Positions 36,222 to 46,194 of a stretch of 64,000 nt of DNA are shown piece by piece (positions within the stretch are counted from its first letter, which is position 1; each line of letters opens with the position of its first letter). The notes beneath the pieces were generated by a model that saw only the letters and a program-made list of their open reading frames with translations, ran no database searches and was not told the DNA's origin. The translations under genes and the position numbers were made by a program. Source of the DNA: Pandoraea terrae (lineage in GTDB: Bacteria > Pseudomonadota > Gammaproteobacteria > Burkholderiales > Burkholderiaceae); the NCBI RefSeq assembly GCF_902459695.1, contig NZ_CABPRZ010000005.1:228602-292601 (forward strand). The letters run 5' to 3'.

Positions 36222-36246
36222 GAAATGCAGTGTTAAAATGCATTTC
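36222..36246. promoter_or_regulatory. GAAATGCA/TGCATTTC dyad before gltI
   Basis: GAAATGCA, nine bases (GTGTTAAAA), TGCATTTC forms a perfect 8-bp dyad 26 bases before gltI and surrounds a TAAAAT box that could be the -10. The ATGCA/TGCAT half-sites match those of the dyad before gdhA, which suggests one shared regulator. Confidence 0.45.
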
Positions 36247-36271
36247 GTTTTGTACCAAGGAGACCAGGAAA

Positions 36272-37165
36272 ATGAATCTTTCGAAAATTGCGTTGGCGAT
36301 GTGCTGTGTCGGCCTGATGGCAGGTGCCGCCCAAGCCCAGGAAAGCGCCACGCTGAAGAAGATCAAGGACACCGGCGTGATCTCGCTGGGTCATCGTGAA
36401 TCTTCCGTTCCCTTTTCGTACTACGATGACAAGCACCAGGTCATCGGTTATGCCAACGACGTTGCCATGGCGATCGTTGAAGCGGTCAAGGCCGAGTTGA
36501 AGAACCCCAATCTGACCGTCAAGCAAATTCCGATCACCTCGCAAAACCGTATCCCGCTGGTGCAGAACGGCACGATCGACATCGAGTGCGGTTCGACGAC
36601 GAACAACGCCGAGCGTCAGAAGCAGGCCGCATTCTCGAACACCTTCTTCGTGATCGGCACGCGCTTGCTGACGAACAAGTCGTCGGGCATCAAGGACTTC
36701 GCCGACCTGAAGGGCAAGAACGTCGTCACCACGGCCGGCACGACCTCGGAGCGTATCCTGCGCGCCATGAATCAGGAAAAGCAGTTGGGCATGAACGTGA
36801 TCAGCGCCAAGGATCACGGCGAAGCCTTCCTGACGCTGGAATCGGGCCGCGCGACTGCCTTCATGATGGACGACGCCTTGCTGGCCGGCGAACGCGCCAA
36901 GGCGAAGAAGCCGGCTGACTGGATCATCACGGGCACGGCACAGTCCAAGGAGGCCTACGGCTGCATGCTGCGCAAGGACGACCCGGGCTTCAAGAAGGTG
37001 GTTGACGCCGCCGTCGCAAAGTTCGAGACTTCGGGAGCGGCCGAGAAGTCGTACAAGAAGTGGTTCGAATCGCCGATTCCGCCGAAGAACCTGAACATGG
37101 ACTTCGCCATGAGCGACGACATGAAGGCGCTGTTGAAGTCGCCGAACGACAAGGCTTACGAGTAA
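36272..37165 (+). CDS. gltI: Glutamate/aspartate ABC transporter substrate-binding protein
   Basis: This 297-residue periplasmic protein captures glutamate and aspartate for the GltJKL importer. The signal peptide covers residues 1-22 with likely cleavage after AQA (AGAAQAQESATL). The SBP family 3 domain shows DTGVISLGHRESSVPFSYYD, PITSQNRIPLVQNGTIDIEC and TTAGTTSERIL, typical of GltI. AAGGAG and AGGAAA precede the ATG. A terminator-like hairpin follows before gltJ, which would favour higher expression of the binding protein than of the permease. Confidence 0.95.
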   Translation: MNLSKIALAMCCVGLMAGAAQAQESATLKKIKDTGVISLGHRESSVPFSYYDDKHQVIGYANDVAMAIVEAVKAELKNPNLTVKQIPITSQNRIPLVQNGTIDIECGSTTNNAERQKQAAFSNTFFVIGTRLLTNKSSGIKDFADLKGKNVVTTAGTTSERILRAMNQEKQLGMNVISAKDHGEAFLTLESGRATAFMMDDALLAGERAKAKKPADWIITGTAQSKEAYGCMLRKDDPGFKKVVDAAVAKFETSGAAEKSYKKWFESPIPPKNLNMDFAMSDDMKALLKSPNDKAYE

Positions 37166-37215
37166 TGATTCGTTGAACCGCCTGTTCGGTTCCCGATCAT
37201 GAGCAGGTAATGCCG

Positions 37216-37250
37216 AAGCGGAAGGAACGCGATTCCTTCCGCTTCTTTTT
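37216..37250 (+). terminator. Intercistronic terminator/attenuator between gltI and gltJ
   Basis: AAGCGGAAGGAA-CGCGA-TTCCTTCCGCTT is a perfect 12-bp stem followed by CTTTTT, 51 bases after gltI and 30 bases before gltJ. It probably allows partial read-through and protects gltI mRNA. Confidence 0.85.
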
Positions 37251-37279
37251 AAGTAAGACAAGAAGAAGAGGGGGAGATC

Positions 37280-38020
37280 ATGGCTCTCGGTCTCGATTTC
37301 AGTTTCTTTTTCCAGCCCGTTTCGACAGGCGAGCCGACGACCTATGCCGGCTGGCTCTTCTCGGGTTTCAAGCTGACGCTCGCGGTCGGCTTGGGCGGCT
37401 GGATCATCGCGTTGATCGTCGGGTCGATACTCGGCGTGCTGCGCACCGTGCCCAACAAATGGCTGTCCGGCTTCGCGACGGCATACGTCGAGTTGTTCCG
37501 TAACATTCCCTTGCTGATCCAGCTGTTCTTCTGGTACTACGTCGCCCCCGATTTCCTGCCGCAATCGGCGAAGGAATTCCTGTTTTCGCTCGATCCGTCG
37601 AACGTTTCGCTGATCACGGGGGTCGTCGGTCTGGGCTTGTTCACGGCGGCGCGGGTGTGCGAGCAAGTGCGCTCGGGCATCAATTCGCTGGCCAGGGGGC
37701 AAAAGAACGCCGGGTTGGCCGTGGGGCTGACGCTGCCGCAAACCTACCGCTACGTGCTTCTGCCGATGGCGTTTCGCGTGGTCGTGCCGCCGCTGACGTC
37801 GGAATTCGTCAACATCTTCAAGAATTCGGCGGTGATTTCGACGGTCAATCTGCTCGAACTGACGGGGCAGGGCAAGCAACTGGTCGATTACACGGCGCAT
37901 AGCTACGAGTCGTTCATCGCCGTCACGCTGGCGTACATGTTGATCAACGTTGTCGTGTTGTTGCTGATGCGTTTCATTGAATCGAAGGCCCGCTTGCCGG
38001 GCTACATCGGGGGCAAATGA
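37280..38020 (+). CDS. gltJ: Glutamate/aspartate ABC transporter permease GltJ
   Basis: This 246-residue inner-membrane permease of the HisM/GltJ family pairs with GltK. Several transmembrane segments are visible, and the EAA-like cytoplasmic loop [18 protein letters not shown], for contact with the ATPase, lies near residues 120-137. GGGGAG just before the ATG is a strong ribosome-binding site. Its stop overlaps the gltK start by four bases (ATGA), showing translational coupling. Confidence 0.94.
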   Translation: MALGLDFSFFFQPVSTGEPTTYAGWLFSGFKLTLAVGLGGWIIALIVGSILGVLRTVPNKWLSGFATAYVELFRNIPLLIQLFFWYYVAPDFLPQSAKEFLFSLDPSNVSLITGVVGLGLFTAARVCEQVRSGINSLARGQKNAGLAVGLTLPQTYRYVLLPMAFRVVVPPLTSEFVNIFKNSAVISTVNLLELTGQGKQLVDYTAHSYESFIAVTLAYMLINVVVLLLMRFIESKARLPGYIGGK

Positions 38021-38700
38021 TGGGTGAGCTTTTTGCCTGGGGTTCGATCCCCGCTCAATTGCCGCTGCTGTGGAAGGGCATGGTGGCCACGCTGCAGATT
38101 ACGTTCATCGCGATCGTGGTCGGCATCGTCTGGGGTACGCTGCTGGCGATGATGCGGCTGTCCGGTGTGAAATTGCTGAAAGTTTTCGCCGACGCCTACG
38201 TCAACATCTTCCGCTCGATTCCGCTGCTGATGGTGTTGTTGTGGTTCTTCCTGATCGTGCCGCAAGTCTTGCGGCAACTGCTTGACGTGCCGCCGACGTG
38301 GGATATCCGCATGGTTTCGGCGCTGGTCGCGTTCTCGCTGTTCGAGGCGGCGTATTATTCCGAAATCATCCGCGCGGGTATCCAGAGCGTGTCGCGCGGC
38401 CAGATCTCGGCGGCGTTCGCGCTGGGCATGTCCTACTGGCAGGCGATGGGGCTCGTGATCCTGCCGCAGGCGTTCCGCAACATGGTGCCGCTGCTGCTGA
38501 CCCAGGGCATCATCCTGTTCCAGGATACGTCGCTCGTGTACGCGATTGCGCTGGCCGACTTCTTTGGCATGGCCTATCAGATCGGTCAGCGTGACGGCTC
38601 ATTGCCGGCGATGATTGTCTTTACCGCTGTAGTCTACTTTGTGATCTGCTACTCGGTATCGGTGTTGGTTAAACGTCTTCAAACGAGGTTGGTGAAATGA
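38017..38700 (+). CDS. gltK: Glutamate/aspartate ABC transporter permease GltK
   Basis: This 227-residue second permease subunit of the importer has five or so transmembrane helices. The ATPase-contact loop [20 protein letters not shown] lies near residues 113-132, and [15 protein letters not shown] is typical of polar-amino-acid permeases. It overlaps both neighbours by four bases (ATGA), so gltJ-gltK-gltL are tightly coupled. Confidence 0.94.
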   Translation: MMGELFAWGSIPAQLPLLWKGMVATLQITFIAIVVGIVWGTLLAMMRLSGVKLLKVFADAYVNIFRSIPLLMVLLWFFLIVPQVLRQLLDVPPTWDIRMVSALVAFSLFEAAYYSEIIRAGIQSVSRGQISAAFALGMSYWQAMGLVILPQAFRNMVPLLLTQGIILFQDTSLVYAIALADFFGMAYQIGQRDGSLPAMIVFTAVVYFVICYSVSVLVKRLQTRLVK

Positions 38701-39422
38701 TTTCCCTCAAGAACGTCTCTAAATGGTACGGACAGTTCCAGGTGCTGACGGACTGCACCACGGAAGTCAAAAAGGGTGAAGTCGTCGTGGTGTGCGGCCC
38801 GTCGGGCTCGGGCAAATCCACATTGATCAAGACGGTGAACGGCCTTGAGCCGATTCAGCAGGGTGAGATCATTGTCGATGGCATCTCGGTCGCCGATTCG
38901 AAGACCAACCTGGCCAAGCTGCGCTCGCGCATCGGCATGGTGTTCCAGAACTTCGAACTGTTCCCGCATTTGTCGATCACGGAAAACCTGACGCTGGCGC
39001 AGCTCAAGGTACTCGGCCGCGGCAAGGACGAAGCTGAAGACAAGGGGCTTAAGCTGCTCGATCGTGTGGGTCTGAAGGCGCATGCGCACAAGTATCCGGG
39101 GCAGTTGTCGGGCGGTCAGCAGCAGCGCGTGGCGATTGCCCGTGCCCTGTGCATGGACCCGATCGCGATGTTGTTCGACGAGCCGACCTCTGCGCTCGAT
39201 CCGGAAATGATTAACGAAGTGCTCGACGTCATGGTCGAATTGGCCCGCGAGGGCATGACGATGATGGTCGTCACGCACGAAATGGGCTTCGCCAAGAAGG
39301 TCGCGCACCGCGTGATCTTCATGGATCAGGGCCTGATCGTCGAAGACGACAATAAGGACGACTTCTTCGCCAAGCCGAAATCGGACCGTGCGAAGGACTT
39401 CCTGGCCAAGATCCTTCACTGA
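38697..39422 (+). CDS. gltL: Glutamate/aspartate ABC transporter ATP-binding protein GltL
   Basis: This 241-residue ATPase energises the importer. Walker A is GPSGSGKST (about 32-40), the Q loop [12 protein letters not shown], the signature [15 protein letters not shown], Walker [14 protein letters not shown] and the switch histidine [14 protein letters not shown] ([12 protein letters not shown]). It belongs to the polar-amino-acid family and ends the operon, followed by a bidirectional terminator. Confidence 0.95.
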   Translation: MISLKNVSKWYGQFQVLTDCTTEVKKGEVVVVCGPSGSGKSTLIKTVNGLEPIQQGEIIVDGISVADSKTNLAKLRSRIGMVFQNFELFPHLSITENLTLAQLKVLGRGKDEAEDKGLKLLDRVGLKAHAHKYPGQLSGGQQQRVAIARALCMDPIAMLFDEPTSALDPEMINEVLDVMVELAREGMTMMVVTHEMGFAKKVAHRVIFMDQGLIVEDDNKDDFFAKPKSDRAKDFLAKILH

Positions 39423-39462
39423 TCGGAGGCTGTGCGGCCGTCCCGGGCGGCAATGGCAAATA

Positions 39463-39497
39463 AAAAGGCGTGCCCGACCCCAGGGCACGCTTTTTTT
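39463..39497. terminator. Bidirectional terminator after gltL
   Basis: AAAAAGGCGTGCCC, loop GACCCCA, GGGCACGCTTTTTTT has T tracts on both strands. It can end both gltL and the convergent amidotransferase gene. Confidence 0.88.
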
Positions 39498-39521
39498 ACA
39501 TCTGCGGCAACACCGGAAAAC

Positions 39522-40352
39522 TTACTGGCATGCAGTGTTCTGCGCATTGCGAAGCCGCACGGCCTCGGGAATCGGCACCACCGTCCGGCGCGTCGGGGCA
39601 CCGTTCTCGAACAGGATCAATTCGCCCGGCTCGAAGGTGGTCCATACCTCGTTGTCGGTGAGCGGCGCCGTGGCGATGACGGCCACGCGATCGGCGGGCG
39701 TCGTGAACTTGGCGAAATCGATGCTCATGTCCGCGTCGATCAAATGCGCCACCGTGAACGGCCACTGGCGCGCGATGTAGTGCAGCCGCGTCGAGCAGTG
39801 GGCGAACAGCGCTTGTCCGTTCGACAGCACGAAATTGAAGACGCCATGGCGCGTAATCGAGCGTGTGATGTCTTCGACGGCGTGGAAAAGCTCATCGAGC
39901 GGTGGCTGCGATCCCGGGAATCGTTTGCGCAGGCCCTGCATCAGGTAGCAGAATGCGCGTTCACTGTCGGTCGTGCCGACCGGCTGGTAGACGCCGGTCA
40001 GGAAGGGTTCGAAATCGTGCAGGTCGCCGTTGTGGGCGAAAATCCAGTGACGTCCCCACAGTTCGCGCTGGAACGGATGGCAGTTCTCGAGCTCGATGTG
40101 CCCCTGCGTCGCCTTGCGGATGTGCGCGATCACGTTTTTTGACTTGATCGGATAGCGCTTGACGAGTTCGGCGATCGGCGAGGTCGCCGCAGACTGATGG
40201 TCGATGAACAGCCGGCAGGCTTTGTCTTCGAAGAACGCGATGCCCCAGCCGTCCGCATGATGGTCGGTCGCGCCCCCTCGCGCCGCGAACCCCGTGAACG
40301 AAAACGTAATGTCGGTGGGCTCAGCGCAGTTCATTCCAAGCAGTTGGCACAT
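39522..40352 (-). CDS. yafJ: Class II glutamine amidotransferase (YafJ family)
   Basis: This 276-residue protein has the N-terminal nucleophile glutamine amidotransferase domain. Cys2 directly follows the start Met (MCQLLGMNC), and HHADGWGIAF, HIRKATQG and FAHNGDLHDFEPF give the substrate pocket. Glutamine hydrolysis is predicted, but YafJ-type proteins have no synthase domain and their acceptor is unknown. The start fits because maturation must expose Cys2. It is divergent from pyrC by 183 bases. Confidence 0.88.
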   Translation of the reverse strand: MCQLLGMNCAEPTDITFSFTGFAARGGATDHHADGWGIAFFEDKACRLFIDHQSAATSPIAELVKRYPIKSKNVIAHIRKATQGHIELENCHPFQRELWGRHWIFAHNGDLHDFEPFLTGVYQPVGTTDSERAFCYLMQGLRKRFPGSQPPLDELFHAVEDITRSITRHGVFNFVLSNGQALFAHCSTRLHYIARQWPFTVAHLIDADMSIDFAKFTTPADRVAVIATAPLTDNEVWTTFEPGELILFENGAPTRRTVVPIPEAVRLRNAQNTACQ

Positions 40353-40535
40353 GGGGCGAGGCAATTCTGAAGTGGCTGAGGGGTCGTGTCGGACGCCGCA
40401 ACCGGTACAATAGGGGTTGAACAAGCATAGCACCGGCGGACCCCGCCGTATATTCCGGACACAAAGTCCGCCGGGCGTTGTTGCATCCTTGCTGCATTCA
40501 GTCCCATTGCCCCGGCCGCTGCCCCCGAAACGATC

Positions 40536-41573
40536 ATGACCACCGAACTGACTCTTACCCGTCCCGACGATTGGCATCTGCACGTGCGCGACGGCGCCGT
40601 CATGCAGGCTGTGCTGCCCGATACCGCCCGCCAATTCGGCCGCGCGATCATCATGCCGAACCTCAAGCCGCCCGTTACCACGACGTCGCAGGCCGAAGCC
40701 TACCGCGCGCGGATTCTGGAGGCTCGCCCGGCCGGCAACACGTTCGAGCCGCTGATGACGCTGTACCTGACCGACAATACGCCAGCCGACGAAATTCGCC
40801 GCGCCAAGGCGTCGGGCTTCGTCCATGGCGTCAAGCTCTATCCGGCCGGCGCCACGACCAACTCGGATGCTGGCGTCACCGACCTGGCCAAGTGCCGCGC
40901 AGCGCTCGAAGCCATGCAGGACGTCGGCATGCCGCTGCTGGTCCACGGTGAAGTGACGGACCCTGCCATCGACATCTTCGACCGCGAAAAGGTCTTCATC
41001 GATCAGGTCATGATCCCGCTGCGCCGAGATTTCCCGGCGCTGAAGGTCGTGTTCGAACACATCACGACGAAGGATGCCGCGCAATACGTGGCGCAGTCCG
41101 AGGGCCCGGTGGGCGCAACGATCACCGCCCATCACCTGCTGTACAACCGCAACGCAATCTTCACCGGTGGGATTCGTCCGCATTACTACTGCCTGCCGGT
41201 GCTCAAGCGCGAGATTCACCGGGTGGCGCTCGTCGCGGCCGCCACGTCGGGCAACCCGCGCTTCTTCCTCGGCACCGACAGCGCACCGCATCCGCGTGGC
41301 CTCAAGGAGCATGCCTGCGGTTGTGCCGGCTGCTACACGGCGTTGCACGCGGTCGAACTTTATGCCGAAGCCTTCGATCAGGCAGGTGCGCTCGACAAGC
41401 TCGAAGGGTTTGCCAGCTTCCACGGTCCGGATTTCTACGGCCTGCCTCGCAACACCGGCAAGATCACGCTGGTGCGTGAAGACTGGCAACTGCCGGCGGA
41501 ACTGCCGATGGGCGACACAACCCTGGTGCCGCTGCGCGGCGGCGAAACGATCAGCTGGAAACTCAAGGCGTGA
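40536..41573 (+). CDS. pyrC: Dihydroorotase (class II)
   Basis: PyrC cyclises N-carbamoyl-aspartate to dihydroorotate in pyrimidine synthesis. The 345-residue protein matches the E. coli-type enzyme. The metal-binding histidines are His14 and His16 in [10 protein letters not shown], the carbamylated lysine is in [14 protein letters not shown], and further ligands are in [16 protein letters not shown] and [18 protein letters not shown] box at 40406-40411 may be the -10 of its promoter. The stop overlaps the GTG start of the next gene. Confidence 0.96.
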   Translation: MTTELTLTRPDDWHLHVRDGAVMQAVLPDTARQFGRAIIMPNLKPPVTTTSQAEAYRARILEARPAGNTFEPLMTLYLTDNTPADEIRRAKASGFVHGVKLYPAGATTNSDAGVTDLAKCRAALEAMQDVGMPLLVHGEVTDPAIDIFDREKVFIDQVMIPLRRDFPALKVVFEHITTKDAAQYVAQSEGPVGATITAHHLLYNRNAIFTGGIRPHYYCLPVLKREIHRVALVAAATSGNPRFFLGTDSAPHPRGLKEHACGCAGCYTALHAVELYAEAFDQAGALDKLEGFASFHGPDFYGLPRNTGKITLVREDWQLPAELPMGDTTLVPLRGGETISWKLKA

Positions 41574-42400
41574 CAGCGGGCCTCGCGGTGGCGTCCCATG
41601 CGCCGCCGTTTCCTGCGATCGACTGGTCGCGCCCCTGGTTCGCCGACGTGGCCGCGGCCGGACAGGCAGCGTCGTCGGCGGACGATTGGCGCGCCGGCTT
41701 GTGCCGCGCCGCCGCCAGCCGTGGCATCACGACCGCGGCGGGGCTGCCGCTGCGCTTCGTGCCGCAGTCTGCGTTGCCGTGCGGCGAGTCGTATGAAGCT
41801 TTCATTGCGGCGACGGGCTGCGTGCCCACGCGCGACAATCTTCATGACTTCTTCAATGCGCTGATCTGGCTGACGTTTCCGCGCGCCAAGGCGGCGCTAA
41901 ATGCGCGTCAGGCGGCGGCGATTGCAGCCGACGGGATCGGCGCGACGCGAGGTTCGCTGCGCGATGCGGCGACGCTGTTCGACGAGAATGCGGCGCTTTT
42001 CGTGACGGCAGACCCGGCGCTGGCCGACGCCCTGCGCGGATTCGACTGGTCAACGCTTTTCCTTGCGCGCAGGCAGGCGTGGGGCAGGGCGACCGAGGTG
42101 GCCGGATTCGGCCATGCGCTGCTCGAAAAGTTGGTGACGCCGTACAAATCGGTGACGGCTCACGCGTGGATCGTGCCGGTAGACCGCGCGTACTTCGAGT
42201 GGCCTCGCAGCGAGCGCTGTGCGTGGCTCGACGCGCAACTCACGCGTGCGCTGGCCCACGCGCCATTCACCAGCCATGATTTTGCGCCGTTGCCGGTGCT
42301 GGGCGTGCCCGGATGGTGTCAGGATAACGATGCACCGGAATTCTATGCGGATACCGCGGTTTTTCGTCCCGGACGCCGCCGGCGCGTCGCAGCATGCTAA
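41570..42400 (+). CDS. DUF3025 domain protein
   Basis: This 276-residue protein belongs to the DUF3025 family of unknown function, common in betaproteobacteria. Recognisable pieces are [38 protein letters not shown] and the C-terminal [20 protein letters not shown]. No signal peptide or membrane segment is seen. Its GTG start overlaps the pyrC stop by four bases, so it is translated with pyrC, and it ends nine bases before rnpB begins. Confidence 0.8.
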   Translation: MTAGLAVASHAPPFPAIDWSRPWFADVAAAGQAASSADDWRAGLCRAAASRGITTAAGLPLRFVPQSALPCGESYEAFIAATGCVPTRDNLHDFFNALIWLTFPRAKAALNARQAAAIAADGIGATRGSLRDAATLFDENAALFVTADPALADALRGFDWSTLFLARRQAWGRATEVAGFGHALLEKLVTPYKSVTAHAWIVPVDRAYFEWPRSERCAWLDAQLTRALAHAPFTSHDFAPLPVLGVPGWCQDNDAPEFYADTAVFRPGRRRRVAAC

Positions 42401-42408
42401 ACTTCGGG

Positions 42409-42820
<412 letters not shown>

Positions 42821-42830
42821 ATGTTTCCGA

Positions 42831-42857
42831 AAGGATCCCCTCGGGGATCCTTTTTTT
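42831..42857 (+). terminator. Rho-independent terminator of rnpB
   Basis: AAGGATCCCC-TC-GGGGATCC followed by TTTTTTT, eleven bases past the end of the RNase P RNA. It lies 18 bases from the convergent OsmC gene end. Confidence 0.88.
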
Positions 42858-42874
42858 ATGCCGGCGATGAGGGC

Positions 42875-43297
42875 TCAGATTTCGACGATCTCGAAGTCGT
42901 GCGTGAGCTCGGCCGTCTTGGCGAGCATGATGGACGCGGAGCAGTACTTGTCGTGCGACAGGTTGATGGCGCGCTCGACCGTGCTCGGGCTCAAATTCCT
43001 GCCGGTGACCTTGAAGTGGAAGTGGACCTTGGTGAACACTTTCGGATCTTCGCTGGCGCGCTCGGCTTTCAGCGTGACGCTGCAGTCGGTAACTTCCTGC
43101 CGGCTCTTCTTGAGGATCATTACGACGTCATAGGCGGTACATCCGCCGGTGCCGACGAGGACCATCTCCATCGGCCGCGGCGCCTGGTTATTGCCGCCGC
43201 CTTCGGGCGCGCCGTCCATGGCGACCATATGACCGCTTCCCGTCTGCGCCACGAACGCCATGCCGTCCTGGCCCATCCAGCTCACCTTGCATTCCAT
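42875..43297 (-). CDS. OsmC family protein (YhfA-like)
   Basis: This 140-residue OsmC/Ohr-fold protein has two family cysteines, in LVGTGGCTAYDVVMIL and SHDKYCSASIMLAKT, which in OsmC and Ohr proteins reduce organic hydroperoxides. The overall sequence is nearer to E. coli YhfA, whose role is unclear. A TACAAT box on the reverse strand near 43335 may be part of its promoter. The gene is convergent with rnpB. Confidence 0.87.
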   Translation of the reverse strand: MECKVSWMGQDGMAFVAQTGSGHMVAMDGAPEGGGNNQAPRPMEMVLVGTGGCTAYDVVMILKKSRQEVTDCSVTLKAERASEDPKVFTKVHFHFKVTGRNLSPSTVERAINLSHDKYCSASIMLAKTAELTHDFEIVEI

Positions 43298-43604
43298 TTT
43301 TCCCTACCCCGGATTCTTGATTCAAACAAAAATTGTAGCGGGTTCCGTAATCGTGCGTACGACGTTGTCCTGCACCCGCCGACATCGGGACCGCTTCGTT
43401 GCGATGTTGCGATGCAATATTGGCGCTTTTTTGACCCGCGTTTGACTGGGATTTCCCCCAATTTTTGAGGGATTCGTCTAACGCAAGGCCGTATTTTTGG
43501 TGCAACATCAAGGTAACTCACTGATATTTAACGGGTAAACATCATTCTGACGACGGGCTTACAAATTTCGTATTGTGGTATATGATTTCGCACTGTAAAT
43601 TTTC
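43298..43604. other. AT-richer intergenic stretch between osmC and the small-RNA candidate
   Basis: No gene is seen. The segment has lower GC than the surroundings and several T and A runs (for example TTTTTTGACC near 43430 and CCCCCAATTTTTGAGGG near 43455). It probably holds the OsmC promoter on the reverse strand and upstream control for the small-RNA promoter. Confidence 0.35.
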
Positions 43605-43633
43605 TTGCAACGCACCAACCGCTTTGCTAAACT
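43605..43633 (+). promoter_or_regulatory. Sigma70-type promoter for a predicted small RNA
   Basis: TTGCAA (43605-43610), a 17-base spacer and TAAACT (43628-43633) predict a transcript start near 43640, just before three stem-loops. Confidence 0.55.
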
Positions 43634-43639
43634 TTGGTC

Positions 43640-43737
43640 ATTGGTTGTTGTGCTTCACAGCAATCTGCAGTTGTCTCCTCCACCCTCCTCCTTTGGTGGA
43701 TTTAACCCGGACCCTCCAAGGTTCGGGTTTTTTTTGT
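43640..43737 (+). ncRNA. Predicted small RNA with anti-Shine-Dalgarno loop
   Basis: A transcript of about 97 nt would fold into three stem-loops. SL1 is TTGTTGTG-CTT-CACAGCAA (43645-43663, one G-T pair). SL2 is TCCACC-CTCCTCCTTT-GGTGGA (43679-43700), and its loop shows CUCCUCC, complementary to AGGAGG. SL3 is AACCCGGACC-CTCCAA-GGTTCGGGTT with T8, a Rho-independent terminator. A promoter lies directly upstream and no reading frame is convincing. The loop suggests base pairing with ribosome-binding sites, as for CCUCC-motif small RNAs. Existence and targets are inferred from sequence only. Confidence 0.55.
43704..43735 (+). terminator. Rho-independent terminator of the predicted small RNA
   Basis: AACCCGGACC, loop CTCCAA, GGTTCGGGTT followed by a run of T. 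No coding gene precedes it on this strand for over 1.2 kb (only rnpB, which has its own terminator), which is what points to a non-coding transcript. Confidence 0.82.
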
Positions 43738-44043
43738 GCGCGTGAAAAAGCGAGCCGGGGCGGGCCTGGGCGGCCGATGCGGGTCGCATCGAGTGTGCCG
43801 GGATACCGGAATCGGGCTGTTTTCCGCCCTGCGCCTCGGCGGTTCCCGGACGATCGTTTACCGGGGGGCGGTTTTATCTGTATAATCAACGGCTTTTCCG
43901 GAATTGCCCGCGGAAAAAGTTTCAGGGAGAGCCTGCAAGCACAGGAATGCGCCAACCGATGAGCGATCAGGGGGTTAGGACGCGGCCGGCATGACAAGCA
44001 GGAAGTTGTTGTCTATTGGGCAAGTATTTATTTTGGATCGATC
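43738..44043 (+). promoter_or_regulatory. rplM-rpsI promoter and 5' leader
   Basis: TTTACC (43857-43862), an 18-base spacer and a perfect TATAAT (43881-43886) give a transcript start near 43893 and a leader of about 150 nt. The leader opens with the hairpin TTTTCCG (43894-43900) / CGGAAAA (43911-43917). Ribosomal-protein leaders often bind their own product, but I cannot match this to a known L13 leader. Upstream of the promoter I see nothing else. Confidence 0.65.
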
Positions 44044-44472
44044 ATGAAGACCTTTTCCGCAAAGCCGCATGAGGTGACGCGCGATTGGTTTGTGATTGAC
44101 GCGACGGACAAAGTCCTCGGCCGTGTCGCCAGCGAAGTGGCACGCCGTCTCCGCGGCAAGCATAAACCTGAATTCACGCCCCACGTTGATACCGGTGATT
44201 ACATCATCATCGTCAACGCCGCCAAGCTCAAGGTGACGGGCGCGAAGCAGACCGACAAGAAGTACTACCGTCACACGGGTTACCCGGGCGGTATCTACGA
44301 AACCACGTTTGGCAAGATGCAAGAGCGTTTCCCGGGCCGCGCGCTCGAGAAAGCCGTGAAGGGCATGCTGCCGAAGGGTCCGTTGGGCTATGCGATGATC
44401 AAGAAGCTGAAGGTGTACGCCGACGGCAATCATCCGCATGAAGCGCAACAACCGAAGTCGCTCGAGATCTAA
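44044..44472 (+). CDS. rplM: 50S ribosomal protein L13
   Basis: This 142-residue uL13 protein matches the usual length. Characteristic stretches are [51 protein letters not shown] and [21 protein letters not shown]13 is an early assembly protein of the large subunit. It is followed nine bases later by rpsI, the universal rplM-rpsI pair. Confidence 0.99.
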   Translation: MKTFSAKPHEVTRDWFVIDATDKVLGRVASEVARRLRGKHKPEFTPHVDTGDYIIIVNAAKLKVTGAKQTDKKYYRHTGYPGGIYETTFGKMQERFPGRALEKAVKGMLPKGPLGYAMIKKLKVYADGNHPHEAQQPKSLEI

Positions 44473-44481
44473 GGGCCAGCC

Positions 44482-44877
44482 ATGTTCAAAAACGATTGGA
44501 ATTACGGCACCGGCCGCCGCAAGAGCGCTGTGGCTCGTGTGTTCATCAAGGCTGGCAAGGGCGACATCGTCGTCAATGGCAAGCCGATTAGCGAGTACTT
44601 TGCTCGCGAAACGTCGCTGATGATTGTTCGTCAGCCGCTGGAACTGACCAACCACGCTGTTACGTTCGACATCAAGGTCAACGTGTCGGGTGGCGGTGAG
44701 ACGGGCCAAGCCGGTGCAGTGCGCCACGGTATCACGCGCGCCCTGATCGACTATGACGCGACCCTCAAGCCGGCGCTGTCGACGGCAGGTCTGGTGACGC
44801 GTGACGCACGTGAAGTCGAGCGTAAGAAGGTTGGCTTCCACAAAGCCCGCCGTCGTAAACAGTTCTCGAAGCGTTAA
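44482..44877 (+). CDS. rpsI: 30S ribosomal protein S9
   Basis: This 131-residue uS9 protein has the start [53 protein letters not shown] and the conserved C-terminal KQFSKR tail, whose arginine reaches the P-site tRNA. It ends the rplM-rpsI operon and is followed by a terminator. Confidence 0.99.
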   Translation: MFKNDWNYGTGRRKSAVARVFIKAGKGDIVVNGKPISEYFARETSLMIVRQPLELTNHAVTFDIKVNVSGGGETGQAGAVRHGITRALIDYDATLKPALSTAGLVTRDAREVERKKVGFHKARRRKQFSKR

Positions 44878-44916
44878 TCGCGCGAGTACTGGCTCGCTTC
44901 TGCGCAAGCAGAGCAG

Positions 44917-44941
44917 AAAAGGCCGCCTTGTGCGGCCTTTT
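44917..44941 (+). terminator. Rho-independent terminator of rplM-rpsI
   Basis: AAAAGGCCGC-CTTGT-GCGGCCTTTT, 40 bases past the rpsI stop codon. Confidence 0.88.
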
Positions 44942-45054
44942 CTTATGTTTCGTGCGATATGCGCCCGAGGGTTTTCATTCGCGGCACCGGGAGGTATCCC
45001 ACGTTTGCCGCGGAAGCTTGATAGAATCGCGTTTCCGGTATAGAGGGGTTGGAA

Positions 45055-46098
45055 ATGGTCAAGGTAGGCATCGTAGGCGGCACCGGTTACACCGGTGTGG
45101 AATTGCTCCGGCTTCTGGCGCAGCACCCGCAAGTGCGCCTGCACGCGATTACCTCGCGCAAGGAGGCCGGTTTGCCGGTCGCGGATCTGTATCCGAACCT
45201 GCGCGGCCGCGTCGATCTGTCGTTCACGACACCCGATGACGCCAGCCTGACGGATTGCGACGTCGTCTTCTTCGCCACTCCGCATGGCGTGGCCATGGCA
45301 CAAACCCCCGAGTTGCTGGCCGCCGGCGTGCGCGTGATCGACCTTGCCGCGGACTTCCGCCTGAAAGACACCGAGGTGTTCCAGAAGTGGTACGGCATGC
45401 CGCATTCCTGCCCCGAAATTCTGGCCGAGGCCGTGTACGGCCTGCCGGAAGTCAACCGTGAAAAGATCAAGACGGCGCGCGTGGTCGGCTTGCCGGGCTG
45501 CTATCCGACTTCGGTCCAGCTGGGTTATGCACCGCTGTTCGCCGGCGGCCGCAAGCTGGTTGATCCGCTGCACCTGATCGCCGATGCGAAGTCGGGTGCT
45601 TCGGGCGCCGGCCGCAAGGCGGAGACCTCGCTGATCCTGGCCGAGAGCTACGACAATTTCAAGGCCTATGGCGTCGCGGGCCATCGTCATCAGCCGGAAA
45701 TCAAGCAGGGGCTCGAAGCCATCGCGGGCTATGACATCGGCCTGACATTCGTGCCGCACCTGCTGCCGACGATTCGCGGCATTCATTCGACGCTCTATGC
45801 GACGATCCTGCCCGAAGCGCGCGATACCGACTTCCAGGCGCTGTTCGAGCAGTATTTTGCCAACGAGCCGTTCGTCGATGTCCTGCCGGCCGGCACCATG
45901 CCGGAGACACGCTGGGTGCGTGCGTCGAATTACGTGCGTGTGGCCGTGCATCGCCCGGGCGGCGGCGACACGCTGGTGATCCTCGTGGTCGAGGACAATC
46001 TGGTCAAGGGCGCGTCCGGTCAGGGCGTGCAGTGTATGAATCTGATGTTCGGCTTGCCGGAAGACACGGGGCTGACCCATATCCCGGTCATGCCGTAA
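45055..46098 (+). CDS. argC: N-acetyl-gamma-glutamyl-phosphate reductase
   Basis: ArgC reduces N-acetylglutamyl phosphate to the semialdehyde with NADPH, the third step of arginine synthesis. The 347-residue protein is the type 1 form. The NADP loop is [18 protein letters not shown] at the N-terminus, the catalytic cysteine is in [14 protein letters not shown], and [10 protein letters not shown] and GHRHQPEI fit the substrate site. GAGGGG precedes the ATG at 45055; an in-frame TTG two codons before is less likely. Confidence 0.97.
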   Translation: MVKVGIVGGTGYTGVELLRLLAQHPQVRLHAITSRKEAGLPVADLYPNLRGRVDLSFTTPDDASLTDCDVVFFATPHGVAMAQTPELLAAGVRVIDLAADFRLKDTEVFQKWYGMPHSCPEILAEAVYGLPEVNREKIKTARVVGLPGCYPTSVQLGYAPLFAGGRKLVDPLHLIADAKSGASGAGRKAETSLILAESYDNFKAYGVAGHRHQPEIKQGLEAIAGYDIGLTFVPHLLPTIRGIHSTLYATILPEARDTDFQALFEQYFANEPFVDVLPAGTMPETRWVRASNYVRVAVHRPGGGDTLVILVVEDNLVKGASGQGVQCMNLMFGLPEDTGLTHIPVMP

Positions 46099-46194
46099 GG
46101 ATATTTCCGGCGCTATCCTCTTGATTTGCCGACGTTCGGCACGATTTTGGAATAGCGTCTAGAATGGTACCGAACAGAATCTTGGAGAGTTACG

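Noticed and set aside
43946..43993. 15-codon ATG frame ([15 protein letters not shown]) in the rplM leader
   Set aside because: AGGA directly abuts the ATG with no spacer, and the peptide has no regulatory codon run. It is kept only as part of the leader.
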